Numbered from the stretch's first letter, positions 53,534 through 62,253 are shown. The stretch: 64,000 nt of DNA from Mucilaginibacter sp. L196 (GCF_009765905.1 NZ_LMUO01000009.1:225941-289940), one strand, 5' to 3'. Translations and numbers: made by a program. The notes: generated by a model not told the origin, from the letters alone.

Positions 53534-55510
53534 ATGAATTTTGACCGAAAAAATTTAAATAATGACGATTTAATCGCTTTGTATAGGAATTTGTTACTTC
53601 CAAGGCTGATTGAAGAGAAAATGCTGATCCTGTTAAGGCAAGGCCGCATTGGCAAATGGTTTTCGGGGATAGGGCAGGAAGCCATTGCCGTGGGCTGCAC
53701 ATTAGCCATGCAAAAGGACGAGTATATACTACCCATGCACCGAAACCTGGGCGTTTTTACCGCCCGCGAAATACCATTAGCCCGGTTGATGGGCCAATGG
53801 CAGGGTAAGGCTTCGGGTTTTACAAAGGGACGTGACAGGTCGTTTCATTTCGGCACACAGGAATATAAGATAATTGGTATGATATCGCACCTAGGCCCTC
53901 AATTGGCTTTAGCAGATGGGATAGCGCTGGCTGATGTTTTAAATAATAGAAAAAAAGCAACCCTGGCTTTTACCGGGGAAGGGGGAACCAGCGAAGGCGA
54001 TTTTCATGAGGCGTTAAATGTTGCCGCGGTTTGGAACCTGCCGGTAATATTTATTATTGAAAACAATGGGTACGGCCTATCTACCCCAACTAAAGAACAA
54101 TATGCCTGTAGGCGTTTGGTTGATAAAGCGGTAGGTTATGGTATGGAGGGTCGCCGGATTGATGGGAATAATATTCTCGAAGTTTATCATACGATTAAAG
54201 GTATAGCAGAAGATATTCGTGTAACCCCGCGCCCGGTTTTGGTGGAGTGTATGACTTTCAGAATGAGGGGCCATGAAGAAGCATCGGGTACAAAATATGT
54301 TCCTGAAGAGTTATTTACGGAATGGAAAGCGAAGGACCCGTTGTTAAATTTCGAAAAGTATTTAATTAATGAATTTGTGCTTCGCCCGGAATGGCCGCAA
54401 TATATCAGGAATGAGTTTAACAAGGTTATTGATGTTGAAATAGAGAAGGCATTCAACGAGCCTGACATTGTACCGGATGAAAATATTGAGATAGCGGATA
54501 TGTACCAAGCATATCAAATGCCTGTTATAGCTTCATCTGTTGACAGCACTAAACGGAGATATATTGACGCCATAAGTGATGGTTTAAGGCTGAGCATGCA
54601 GAAATACCCGAACCTGGTTATTATGGGGCAAGATATTGCTGAGTATGGAGGGGCCTTTAAAATAACCCAAGGTTTTGTTGAGGAGTTTGGAAAAGGCAGG
54701 GTACGCAATACGCCTATTTGCGAATCGGCTATTGTGGGGGCTGCTATGGGATTGGCCATAAACGGCGGCAAGGCGGTTGTAGAAATGCAATTTGCCGATT
54801 TTGTGACCTGCGGCTTTAACCAGGTTGTTAACAACCTGGCCAAAACTTATTACCGCTGGGAACAGAACGTTGATGTGGTGATCCGGATGCCGGCCGGTGG
54901 CGGTACGTCGGCGGGGCCGTTTCACTCGCAAAGTAACGAGGCCTGGTTTACCAAAACTCCTGGATTAAAAGTCGTTTACCCCTCAAACCCGGCAGATGCC
55001 AAAGGTTTATTGATGGCAGCTATTGATGACCCTAACCCGGTAATTTACTTTGAGCATAAATATTTATACCGCAGTAATTCGGGCGATGTGCCGGAAGGCG
55101 ATTATTTTGTTGAGATTGGCAAGGCGAAAATTGTTCAGTCGGGAACAAAAGCAAGCATCATTACTTATGGGTTGGGCGTTCATTGGGCTTTAGAATACGC
55201 GGCTAAACACCCGGAGTTGTCGCTGGAAATTATTGACTTGCGCAGTTTACAGCCCTGGGATAAAAGCACTGTTGAGGCGAGCGCTAAAAAAACGGGACGC
55301 GTTTTGGTTTTGCATGAGGACACTTTAACAAGTGGCTTTGGTGCGGAGATAGCAGCACATTTGGCTGAGCATTGTTTTGCTTATCTGGATGCTCCGGTAA
55401 TACGATGCGCCAGTTTGGATACGGCCATCCCGATGAATAAGGAGCTGGAAGATCAGTTTATGGCTAAAAGCAGGCTGGAGGAGAAGATGGGGGTTTTGCT
55501 TAATTATTAA
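53534..55510 (+). CDS. 2-oxoacid dehydrogenase E1, fused alpha and beta subunits
   Basis: A 658-residue thiamine-diphosphate enzyme that decarboxylates branched-chain or similar 2-oxoacids and passes the acyl group to a lipoylated E2. Residues about 1-320 are the alpha part: IGQEAIAVG, SHLGPQLALADGIAL and the ThDP motif GEGGTSEGDFHEALNVAAVWNLPVIFIIENNGYG. Residues about 335-658 are the beta part, with MGQDIAEYGGAFKITQGF, ESAIVGAAMGLAINGGKAVVEMQFADF, AGGGTSAGPFHSQSNEAWF and a C-terminal swivel domain (RVLVLHEDTLTSGFGAEIAAHL). The fused form is common in Bacteroidota. E2 and E3 genes are not adjacent. Confidence 0.93.
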   Translation: MNFDRKNLNNDDLIALYRNLLLPRLIEEKMLILLRQGRIGKWFSGIGQEAIAVGCTLAMQKDEYILPMHRNLGVFTAREIPLARLMGQWQGKASGFTKGRDRSFHFGTQEYKIIGMISHLGPQLALADGIALADVLNNRKKATLAFTGEGGTSEGDFHEALNVAAVWNLPVIFIIENNGYGLSTPTKEQYACRRLVDKAVGYGMEGRRIDGNNILEVYHTIKGIAEDIRVTPRPVLVECMTFRMRGHEEASGTKYVPEELFTEWKAKDPLLNFEKYLINEFVLRPEWPQYIRNEFNKVIDVEIEKAFNEPDIVPDENIEIADMYQAYQMPVIASSVDSTKRRYIDAISDGLRLSMQKYPNLVIMGQDIAEYGGAFKITQGFVEEFGKGRVRNTPICESAIVGAAMGLAINGGKAVVEMQFADFVTCGFNQVVNNLAKTYYRWEQNVDVVIRMPAGGGTSAGPFHSQSNEAWFTKTPGLKVVYPSNPADAKGLLMAAIDDPNPVIYFEHKYLYRSNSGDVPEGDYFVEIGKAKIVQSGTKASIITYGLGVHWALEYAAKHPELSLEIIDLRSLQPWDKSTVEASAKKTGRVLVLHEDTLTSGFGAEIAAHLAEHCFAYLDAPVIRCASLDTAIPMNKELEDQFMAKSRLEEKMGVLLNY

Positions 55511-55978
55511 GATTTCAAAGAACAGGGTTTGCTCTTTTCTCAAGAGCTGTTGGGTGGAAGCGGTTAAATAGCGGACAATCTGATAAACCCCACCCTTCCC
55601 CGCCCCAGGGCGGGAATCGCACGAGGCCAATGCTTCCTTTTTGGGGGCTTTCGGGCTTGGGGTACATACAAATTTCGGGAATAAGGGTGGGATAAGTGCT
55701 GACAGTGTTTTGTCAGTAGTTTTTGTCATTCTGAGCATAGCGAAGAATCTGTAAAGTAGTTTGCACCGTACGGATTCTTCGTTCCTCAGAATGACAATTT
55801 TATTTGATGAAGAGTTTTTTAAGCGGCTCTATAGGTAGGGGATTGCCACGCTTCGCTCGATGACGATTGTGGAAGGTTTGAGATTTCAAAAATTGCATTG
55901 TACGGACATTTCTGGTTTCCCGAGGAAAATCTATTGACTTACCTTTATTTTAATAAACATTACCTAAAATTATTTTTT
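55511..55978. other. Repeat-filled intergenic region, no gene
   Basis: 468 bases between the E1 and alcohol dehydrogenase genes. It contains outer arms CCCACCCTT (55589-55597) and AAGGGTGGG (55683-55691) around the hairpin CCGCCC/GGGCGG. A small hairpin, CTGACA/TGTCAG, at 55699-55716 is followed by a T run. A larger palindrome is at 55725-55795. I find no credible reading frame; an open frame from 55898 into the dehydrogenase has no family support. Confidence 0.7.
55725..55795. repeat. GTCAT-type palindromic repeat, GAATC subfamily
   Basis: Left arm GTCATTCTGAG...CGAAGAATC (55725-55750) and right arm GATTCTTCG...CTCAGAATGAC (55773-55795), with an imperfect middle. It has the same outer GTCAT/ATGAC frame as the other members. 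Confidence 0.85.
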
Positions 55979-57022
55979 ATGATACCTGTAAAAGGATATG
56001 CGGCGCAATCGCCGACAACAGATCTTGCGCCCTGGAATTTTGAAAGACGTGAAGTAGGGCCTCACGATGTGCAATTTGATATTCAATTTTGCGGCGTTTG
56101 CCACTCTGATCTTCACCAGATAAAAAATGACTGGTTCCCGGGTATATTCCCGATGGTGCCTGGTCACGAAATTGTTGGCCGTGTGGTAAAAGTAGGTTCG
56201 CATGTAACCAAATTTAAAGTAGGCGACCTTGCCGGAACCGGGTGTATGGTGGACTCTTGTCGTGTTTGCGAAAACTGTAAACAAGATTTGGAGCAATATT
56301 GCCTGAATGGAAGCTCACAAACCTACAATGGTTTAGAGCAGGACCATAAAACGCCAACATATGGTGGTTATTCAAACTCGATAGTAGTACATGAGGATTT
56401 TACATTACACATATCGGACAAGTTGGATCTGGCCGCTACCGCGCCATTATTATGCGCAGGTATTACCACATACTCGCCATTACGCCATTGGAAAGTTGGA
56501 AAAGGACATAAATTAGCCGTTTTAGGTTTAGGCGGACTAGGCCACATGGCGGTTAAATTTGGTGTTGCTTTTGGCGCTGATGTTACTGTATTAAGTACAT
56601 CGCCAAGTAAAGAAGCCGATGCTAAAAAATTAGGCGCCCACCATTTTGTGGTAACATCTGATCCTGAACAGATCAAAGCGGCTAAAGGAACATTCGATTT
56701 TATATTGGATACTGTTTCTGCAGAGCATGATTTTAATATGTACCTATCGTTATTAAGAACCAACGGTACCATGATATGTGTTGGTGTGCCATCTAAACCA
56801 GCTGAAGTTGCTGCGTTTAGCTTATTGGGCGGCAGGAAAAGCCTTGCAGGTTCGGGTATCGGCGGTATTGCCGAAACTCAGGAAATGCTTGATTTTTGCG
56901 CGGAACACAACATTGTTTCGGATATTGAAATGATCGATATTAAAGATATTAGTACAGCTTATGAGCGCATGCTTAAAGGCGATGTGCGTTACCGTTTTGT
57001 GATCGATATAGCTACGTTGTAG
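55979..57022 (+). CDS. Zinc-dependent alcohol dehydrogenase (YahK/cinnamyl type)
   Basis: A 347-residue NAD(P)-dependent medium-chain dehydrogenase. The catalytic zinc site is CGVCHSDLHQ near residue 39 (Cys, then His-Glu in VPGHEIVG). The structural zinc cysteines lie in CMVDSCRVCENCKQDLEQYC. The cofactor fold is GLGGLGHMA near residue 180, with no clear acidic residue after it (VLSTSPSK), which favours NADPH. It resembles E. coli YahK and AdhC-type aldehyde reductases with broad substrates. The ATG at 55979 is preferred; the frame to 55898 adds an unlikely hydrophobic stretch. A perfect palindrome follows the gene. Confidence 0.92.
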   Translation: MIPVKGYAAQSPTTDLAPWNFERREVGPHDVQFDIQFCGVCHSDLHQIKNDWFPGIFPMVPGHEIVGRVVKVGSHVTKFKVGDLAGTGCMVDSCRVCENCKQDLEQYCLNGSSQTYNGLEQDHKTPTYGGYSNSIVVHEDFTLHISDKLDLAATAPLLCAGITTYSPLRHWKVGKGHKLAVLGLGGLGHMAVKFGVAFGADVTVLSTSPSKEADAKKLGAHHFVVTSDPEQIKAAKGTFDFILDTVSAEHDFNMYLSLLRTNGTMICVGVPSKPAEVAAFSLLGGRKSLAGSGIGGIAETQEMLDFCAEHNIVSDIEMIDIKDISTAYERMLKGDVRYRFVIDIATL

Positions 57023-57028
57023 TTTTGG

Positions 57029-57049
57029 ATTTGAGACGTGAGATAGGAG
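57029..57049. repeat. Short heptamer array (ATNTGAG-like x3)
   Basis: Units ATTTGAG, ACGTGAG and ATAGGAG in 7-base phase. The last unit lies inside the left arm of the 50-bp palindrome. The inverted partner is at 57132-57159. Confidence 0.6.
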
Positions 57050-57090
57050 ATCAGCTACAGAAAAATTTTTCTGTAGCTGATCTCCTATCT
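57041..57090. terminator. Perfect 50-bp palindrome after the alcohol dehydrogenase gene
   Basis: Two 25-base arms with no spacer and no mismatch (left arm begins AGATAGGAGATCAGCTACAG; centre AAAAATTTTT). In RNA it forms a long hairpin with the loop made from the central A/T run. It begins 18 bases after the dehydrogenase stop. Termination is the likeliest role. Confidence 0.75.
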
Positions 57091-57131
57091 TGTTTATAGC
57101 TAATGAGTACGATTTGTTTTTGGCTTAAAAT

Positions 57132-57159
57132 CTCAAATCTCCTCTCTCAAATCTCACAT
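57132..57159. repeat. Tandem heptamer array (CTCAAAT x4), inverted partner
   Basis: Units CTCAAAT, CTCCTCT, CTCAAAT and CTCACAT. It ends eight bases before the efp promoter element, the same spacing seen at holB. Confidence 0.8.
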
Positions 57160-57167
57160 CTATTTTC

Positions 57168-57175
57168 TAATTTTG
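57168..57175 (+). promoter_or_regulatory. -7 promoter element of efp
   Basis: TAATTTTG matches TAnnTTTG exactly. It precedes the ATG at 57193 by 17 bases, giving a short leader of about 12 bases. Confidence 0.6.
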
Positions 57176-57192
57176 CGCCTCAATAAAATATT

Positions 57193-57756
57193 ATGGCTAA
57201 GGCATCTGATATAAAAAATGGTAATATACTTCGCTTTAACGGCGAGCTAGTGCAGGTTGAAGAATTTTTACATCGTACACCGGGCAACTTACGTGCGTTT
57301 TACCAGGCACGTATGCGTAATGTTAAGTCGGGCAAATTGGTAGAGTACCGTTTTCGTACGGATGAGGAGGTTGATATAGCCCGTGTAGAAACCAGCAACT
57401 ACCAATATTTATATGAAGATGGCGATGCCTTGGTGATTATGGATAATGAAACCTTCGATCAGCACAATGTGCCTAAAAAATTATTTGGTACCGCGGTGAA
57501 ATTCCTGAAAGAAGGCATGAATGTGGTTGTTGCTTTTGAAAGCGATGAACCGATAATGGGGCAGATACCAAATTCTGTTGAATTAGAAATAGCTTATACT
57601 GAACCTGCTGTTAAAGGTGATACCTCAGCTAGCGCATTAAAAAATGCTACTGTTGAAACCGGGGCAGAAATTAAAGTTCCATTGTTTATTAATATTGGAG
57701 ATAAGGTGAAGGTTGATACCGGAAGCGGCAGCTATGTTGAGCGAGTGAAAGGGTAA
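57193..57756 (+). CDS. efp: Elongation factor P
   Basis: EF-P binds between the P and E sites of the ribosome and relieves stalling at consecutive prolines. The 187 residues show the KOW-like domain I, OB domain II (VEYRFRTDEEVDIARVETSNYQYLYEDGD) and domain III (GDTSASALKNATVETGAEIKVPLFINIGDKVKVDTGSGSYVERVKG, with the family signature). The domain I tip loop reads HRTPGNLRAF. The residue aligned with E. coli Lys34, which is beta-lysylated, is Asn32, so neither the lysyl nor the arginine-rhamnosyl type of modification fits. The gene is monocistronic. Confidence 0.95.
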   Translation: MAKASDIKNGNILRFNGELVQVEEFLHRTPGNLRAFYQARMRNVKSGKLVEYRFRTDEEVDIARVETSNYQYLYEDGDALVIMDNETFDQHNVPKKLFGTAVKFLKEGMNVVVAFESDEPIMGQIPNSVELEIAYTEPAVKGDTSASALKNATVETGAEIKVPLFINIGDKVKVDTGSGSYVERVKG

Positions 57757-57779
57757 TTGTTTGTGAGGACACAAACAAT
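57755..57779. terminator. Hairpin after efp, related to the IS target palindrome
   Basis: TTGTTTGTG-AGGA-CACAAACAA: a nine-base stem with a four-base loop immediately after the efp stop. It has the same design as TTGTTGGTG-GGGA-CACCAACAA, the palindrome split by the insertion sequence at 47133. Confidence 0.7.
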
Positions 57780-57796
57780 GGAGAAAAAAAGAGCGG

Positions 57797-57872
57797 GGTG
57801 TCATGCTGAGGCACTCGAAGCATTAGCGTAAAGGCCTTTGCCCGCATGCTTCGAGTGCCTCAGCATGACACC
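57797..57872. repeat. GTCAT-type palindromic repeat, CACTCGAAGCAT subfamily
   Basis: Perfect 27-base arms (57797-57823, 57846-57872) including GTCATGCTGAGGCACTCGAA, followed by CTTTTT. It lies between convergent genes (efp and the TonB-like gene) and has the form of an intrinsic terminator. Confidence 0.9.
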
Positions 57873-57892
57873 CTTTTTAATCTTACGAACAC

Positions 57893-58429
57893 CTATTGCG
57901 GTAGGTTGTAATCAACCTGTATAGTCGGCAACAACGTAACATCATCAATTGGCACCTGGTTTACAGATACAATTGGGTGGCGTTGTTTATAATATCGGTA
58001 TACTTCTTTTGCCAATGCCGCGCTTTCAATAGCGGGAGGGTTAAAGTTAACTGTAAACGAGATAATAAAATCATGCAGTTTTTCATGATCGGGTATTATC
58101 CATTTATGGTTAGATTTTTTTAGTGCTTCGATTACTGGTGTAGTTAGCATATAGTCATCGGCATAATAAATGATGATCTTTTTAACATTTCCGTTAGGAT
58201 CGGCAGTGAATTTTAGCACTACCGTACCGGTAGCCTTTTTCTGTATGATCTCCGGAGATACAGTTAAGCTATCCTTAAAAAAGCGATTCATAATAGTAAC
58301 GCCCCCCTGAAATGGGAAGATCAACTGGTCCTGAGCTTTGCTATAAACGGATGTTAACAGAAACAAGGCAATGATAATACCGCCTTTTATAAAAAATTTA
58401 TTCCCTTGGGTCTCTTTTTGTGCCTTCAT
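57893..58429 (-). CDS. Exported protein with TonB C-terminal-like domain
   Basis: A 178-residue protein. An N-terminal hydrophobic segment (FFIKGGIIIALFLLTSVYSKAQ) acts as a signal peptide or anchor. The core KATGTVVLKFTADPNGNVKKIIIYYADDYMLTTPVIEALKKSNHKW matches the TonB C-terminal fold (G-x-V-x-v-x-F-x-V-d-x-x-G-x-V), as in many Bacteroidota energy-transducer-like proteins. There is no proline-rich spacer, so classical TonB function is unlikely. The ATG at 58429 overlaps the 3' end of the methyltransferase gene by 32 bases. Longer starts lie deep inside that gene. Confidence 0.6.
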   Translation of the reverse strand: MKAQKETQGNKFFIKGGIIIALFLLTSVYSKAQDQLIFPFQGGVTIMNRFFKDSLTVSPEIIQKKATGTVVLKFTADPNGNVKKIIIYYADDYMLTTPVIEALKKSNHKWIIPDHEKLHDFIISFTVNFNPPAIESAALAKEVYRYYKQRHPIVSVNQVPIDDVTLLPTIQVDYNLPQ

Positions 58430-59567
58430 AAAGCTCGTATTCAAATAAGCGGCAATCAAGCTTGCCGTTGTAAAACTCAATTTTTCTTGAAGCCCGTAGT
58501 CCGATCTTCTTTGCCAGATCGGGGTTGCCGGTAAAAACATAACCCCTATAACCCAGGCATTTTTTCTTTAAAAAATCACCAATACGTTTATAAGTGATCT
58601 CCAGTTTAGTATGTACACCCAGGCGCTCGCCGTATTCGGGGTTAAACATTACTATGCCCGGCTCGGCAGGTACTTCGGTATCTTCAAAATCACAAACAGC
58701 AAACTCTATCAAATGTTCTACCCCTGCGGTATTTGCATTTTTTTGTGAGATGTCGATGGCATCTTGTGATATATCTGTCGCTATAATTTTAAATTTAATT
58801 TCCTTCTTGGCTTTATCCTTAAGCTTGCGTCTTTCAACAAAAAATACCTGCTCGTCATAACCCATAATATGCATAAAGGCATAATTCATACGGAATAGGC
58901 CGGGATGTTTATCGGTAGCTAATAAAGCAGCCTCGATAGCTAATGTGCCAGAGCCACACATGGGGTTAATAAAGGTGCTTACCTTATCCCAATTAGTTGC
59001 TATGATAGTTGATGCCGCTAAGGCTTCGAGCATTGGTGCTTTGCCGGGTATTTTACGATAGCTGTGTTTGGCCAATGTTTCGCCGGAGGTATCCAGGAAA
59101 ATCTCAGCCTTATCATCCTGCCAGTACAGGTGGATAACAGTTTTGTTTGATTCGGCACCTGAATTTGGGCGTACGCCTTTTACTGACCGGATACGGTCGA
59201 CAATGGCATCCTTAACTTTAACGTTGGCAAACAACGGGGTTAAAATGTGCTCGTTATTAACGTTTGAGGTTATGGAGAAGTAACCTGTGAAATCGATATA
59301 CTTTTCCCATTCAATTTCAACAAGGCCATCGTATAACTCTTTCGGATCGGCGGCGGTAAAGCTCTTTAATAAATAAAGCACCTGGCTTGCGCAGCGCAGG
59401 TTAAGATTTAACGGGATACAATCGTTTACGGTTCCTGTAAGTTCAATGCCGGTGGGGAAAACACGGTCGGGTATAAATCCCAGCGCCTCAACCTCTTGTT
59501 GAAGGTATGGCGACAGCCTTTTATTACAGGTTATTATGATTTTACTATCGGTGGAGAAAACTGACAT
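58398..59567 (-). CDS. THUMP-domain class I RNA methyltransferase (RlmL N-terminal type)
   Basis: A 389-residue protein. The ferredoxin-like/THUMP region (about 1-150) precedes a SAM-binding Rossmann domain with FINPMCGSGTLAIEAALLA near residue 200. Further on are IIATDISQDAIDISQKNANTAG and the catalytic loop VMFNPEYGERLG, corresponding to NPPYG in N2-guanine methyltransferases. This is the YpsC/RlmL family, which makes m2G in 23S rRNA (G2445 in E. coli); the exact site is not certain here. Pro-to-Glu in the loop is a variant to note. The ATG at 59567 is chosen over an upstream TTG. Confidence 0.88.
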   Translation of the reverse strand: MSVFSTDSKIIITCNKRLSPYLQQEVEALGFIPDRVFPTGIELTGTVNDCIPLNLNLRCASQVLYLLKSFTAADPKELYDGLVEIEWEKYIDFTGYFSITSNVNNEHILTPLFANVKVKDAIVDRIRSVKGVRPNSGAESNKTVIHLYWQDDKAEIFLDTSGETLAKHSYRKIPGKAPMLEALAASTIIATNWDKVSTFINPMCGSGTLAIEAALLATDKHPGLFRMNYAFMHIMGYDEQVFFVERRKLKDKAKKEIKFKIIATDISQDAIDISQKNANTAGVEHLIEFAVCDFEDTEVPAEPGIVMFNPEYGERLGVHTKLEITYKRIGDFLKKKCLGYRGYVFTGNPDLAKKIGLRASRKIEFYNGKLDCRLFEYELYEGTKRDPRE

Positions 59568-59827
59568 GGCGTTGTTATTCAACTACTTAAATTAGACGAG
59601 TAACGGATAAGTACATTAATAAACGAATCAACCAAATAATCAGTTATTAATATTCATTCTCCTGTTGCCTTTCGATGATAAGTAACTATAAATGAATTGC
59701 AAAAATAGCTAATAAAAGTTAACCTGCAATTCTATAAGGGGCCGAACGATGATATTCATCATCTATACAGGTATCACCGCACAACAGAATAATACAAAAG
59801 CTATATTTACACAGTCAATTGAAGTTA

Positions 59828-60700
59828 ATGCGTAAAAAGAACAAATCCATTCCTGTAAATACAATGGCCGATGATTTTGACGCAGGTATTTCTATTGAAA
59901 GAATGTCTTTAAGCACTGCAGACGAGGCAAGATTAAACTCTTCAGACGAAGCAAAATTAGCACACCGGCACGACAGTCATTCCTTTTTTCTGCTTGAAAA
60001 AGGGACTGTTAATATTGAAATTGATTTTCAAAAGTATATCATTACGGCACCGTCAATTATTTACGTTCACCCGGATCAGGTACATCGTACCACGGCATTT
60101 GACAATATGACCGTATGCAGTTGGGCAATCACCAATGAAAACCTGAACCCGGAATACCTGAAACTGCTGGAAAGCATTACTCCCGCAAAACCGTTGGTGT
60201 TAAACGAAGAAACGTTTTCCCTTATTTCCGAAGCGGTATTGCTTTTTATGAAATTTGCTGAAAGAAAAAGCGATAAGCTATTTCACTCCTTACTAAAAGA
60301 TAGCTGCAACGCGTTAGTTGCGTTAGTTGCTTCGCAATATTTAGAATCAGCAAAACCAATTGATAGGCTTTCCCGGTTTGAAATTGTTACCAAGACATTT
60401 AGGGAAATATTAGAACGTAATTATACCACAACCAAACGCCCGGCAGATTACGCCGAAAAATTGAACATAACTACGCCCTACCTGAACGAATGTGTTAAAA
60501 ACGCAACGGGCCACCCTGTTTCGTATCATATACAGCAGCGTGTAATTTTAGAAGCAAAACGATTGCTTTATTATTCGGATAAATCGGTAAAAGAAATTGC
60601 TATACAATTAGGCTATGATGATTATCCTTATTTTTCACGACTGTTTACCAAGGTTACAGGAATGACAGCCTTGTCTTTCCGGAATAAAAACTTCGATTAG
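59828..60700 (+). CDS. AraC-family transcriptional regulator
   Basis: A 290-residue regulator. The N-terminal cupin-like sensor (about 20-110) has HRHDSHSFFLLEKGTVNIEID and YVHPDQVHRTTAF, with several histidines. The C-terminal AraC domain (about 190-288) has both helix-turn-helix units, KRPADYAEKLNITTPYLNECVKNATGHPVSYHI and SVKEIAIQLGYDDYPYFSRLFTKVTGMTALSFR. The inducer is unknown. It lies 80 bases upstream of a flavin monooxygenase gene on the same strand, its likely target. The ATG at 59828 replaces an in-frame TTG. Confidence 0.92.
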   Translation: MRKKNKSIPVNTMADDFDAGISIERMSLSTADEARLNSSDEAKLAHRHDSHSFFLLEKGTVNIEIDFQKYIITAPSIIYVHPDQVHRTTAFDNMTVCSWAITNENLNPEYLKLLESITPAKPLVLNEETFSLISEAVLLFMKFAERKSDKLFHSLLKDSCNALVALVASQYLESAKPIDRLSRFEIVTKTFREILERNYTTTKRPADYAEKLNITTPYLNECVKNATGHPVSYHIQQRVILEAKRLLYYSDKSVKEIAIQLGYDDYPYFSRLFTKVTGMTALSFRNKNFD

Positions 60701-60780
60701 TCCAATACTTACGCTGTGTTGCCATTTTTTCTTGTTGCTGCGTGATGTTCCTTTGCCGTGTTAAATTAACTCGTATAAAA

Positions 60781-61905
60781 ATGGAATCATTAAAAGATAA
60801 AAAAATACTTATTTCGGGCGCAAGCATAGCCGGATTATCCACCGCCTATTGGATGAACAAATTAGGTTATCTGGTGACCGTTGTTGAAATTGCCAGTCAG
60901 CCCCGAATTAATGGTGCAGCTATAGATATACGTGGAGAAACCGCGGACATTGCTAAACGCATGGGTATTTATGATGAATTAAAAGCGAACAGGTTACACG
61001 TTGAGCTAATAGAGTTTAAAAATGCAGACGATACTACAGCACGCTCGATGCCGACGGGAAACGAGGATGCGGAACTGCCCGATGATGATATCGAAATTGA
61101 ACGGGATAAATTTATTACCATTTTATATAACGACCTGAAAAATGATGTTGAATTTATTTTTAACGACAGCATCACCACGTTAGAGGAAACAGAAGACGAT
61201 ATAAAAGTTACTTTTAAAAGTGGCGCAGAGCGATCTTTTGACCTGCTGTTTGGTTGCGACGGCTCACATTCGGGTGTGCGAAAAATATGGTTTGGCGAGG
61301 AAAGCAAATACACGCATTTTCTTGACGCATATTTCTCCATCACGACAGTAAATAAATTACTGATAGAACAAAAAACGATGCAGATGTATAATGAGCCCGA
61401 CAAATCGGTTATGCTGAATGCCTACAACAATAAAACCGATATTATTTTTTGCTTCTTCTCCGAAAATGAGATCTCATATGATTATCGTGATATCGCCCAG
61501 CAAAGAAAAATTATTGCAGAACAGTTTACCGGGTTGGGCTGGAGAACCACCGAATTATTGGAAGAAGTACAGGGTTTGGAAAACTTTTACTTTGATAAAT
61601 TTTGCCAGATAAAAATGCCATCGTGGACAAAAGGGCGGGTGGCGTTGGTGGGTGATGCCGGTTATTGCGCTTCGCCTGCTGCTGGGATGGGTGCATCGTT
61701 GTCAATAAGCGGGGCCGCAGCATTGGCGGATGCTTTAGTAAAAAACAATGGTGATTTTGAATTGGCATTTGAGGATTACAATAAAGATCTACGTCCGTTT
61801 ATTGAGGAGATTCAGGCCATAGCTGAATTAAATGTGAGACAAAATTTTATCCCGAGAACGGAGGAGGCGATTCGTAAAAGAAATGAGCAGGAGAATCCTT
61901 TTTAG
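60781..61905 (+). CDS. FAD-dependent monooxygenase (TetX/PHBH-like)
   Basis: A 374-residue group A flavoprotein monooxygenase. The FAD-binding start is KILISGASIAGLSTAYWMNKLGY, GASIAG replacing the usual GxGxxG. LLFGCDGSHSGVRK is the second FAD/NADPH motif (DG-type), and RVALVGDAGYCASPAAGMGAS is the third (GD motif). The general layout resembles Tet(X), which hydroxylates and inactivates tetracyclines, but many homologues act on other aromatic compounds, so resistance should not be assumed. Its position behind an AraC regulator suggests an inducible detoxification unit. The ATG at 60781 is chosen. Confidence 0.88.
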   Translation: MESLKDKKILISGASIAGLSTAYWMNKLGYLVTVVEIASQPRINGAAIDIRGETADIAKRMGIYDELKANRLHVELIEFKNADDTTARSMPTGNEDAELPDDDIEIERDKFITILYNDLKNDVEFIFNDSITTLEETEDDIKVTFKSGAERSFDLLFGCDGSHSGVRKIWFGEESKYTHFLDAYFSITTVNKLLIEQKTMQMYNEPDKSVMLNAYNNKTDIIFCFFSENEISYDYRDIAQQRKIIAEQFTGLGWRTTELLEEVQGLENFYFDKFCQIKMPSWTKGRVALVGDAGYCASPAAGMGASLSISGAAALADALVKNNGDFELAFEDYNKDLRPFIEEIQAIAELNVRQNFIPRTEEAIRKRNEQENPF

Positions 61906-62187
61906 GTGAATGTTGGGTGGGCTTTTTAAGTTTTGTAATTGCGGGGAGGAACGAAGATGCAACTCATAGATATACTGGGTATACCGTTTACTTTTTCCAT
62001 GTTTACCTTTCTTTGGTATCGCTGCGCTAAGCGTTACTTTCTTTTTCCGCAAAAGAAAGTAACCAAAGAAAACTCCCGGCTGCGCCTGCCTCTGTTATTG
62101 TTAGTGCTTTTAGTTGGGCCTGTGCTAACCGAGCCAGACGATGCCGGTTTTTGAGGTGAACGATGGCTTGTGCTTTTAAGTTTAAAC

Positions 62188-62213
62188 GTCATTGCGAGAA
62201 CAAAGCAATCTCT
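62188..62213. repeat. Half copy of the GCAATC palindromic repeat
   Basis: CGTCATTGCGAG-AACAAAGCAATCTCT matches one arm of the 45009 element with a small change. No matching right arm follows, so it is a degraded copy. Confidence 0.7.
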
Positions 62214-62253
62214 AAGCTATACAGATAAACTTAGTCGTGCGTCAGGTGTGGGT

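Noticed and set aside
55898..55978. 27-residue N-terminal extension of the alcohol dehydrogenase
   Set aside because: The family begins at MIPVKGYAAQ; the extension is not conserved-looking and has no promoter support.
61939..62154. 71-residue open frame after the monooxygenase gene
   Set aside because: It runs through a hairpin repeat (62033-62063), has no family resemblance, and its composition follows the repeat rather than codon use.
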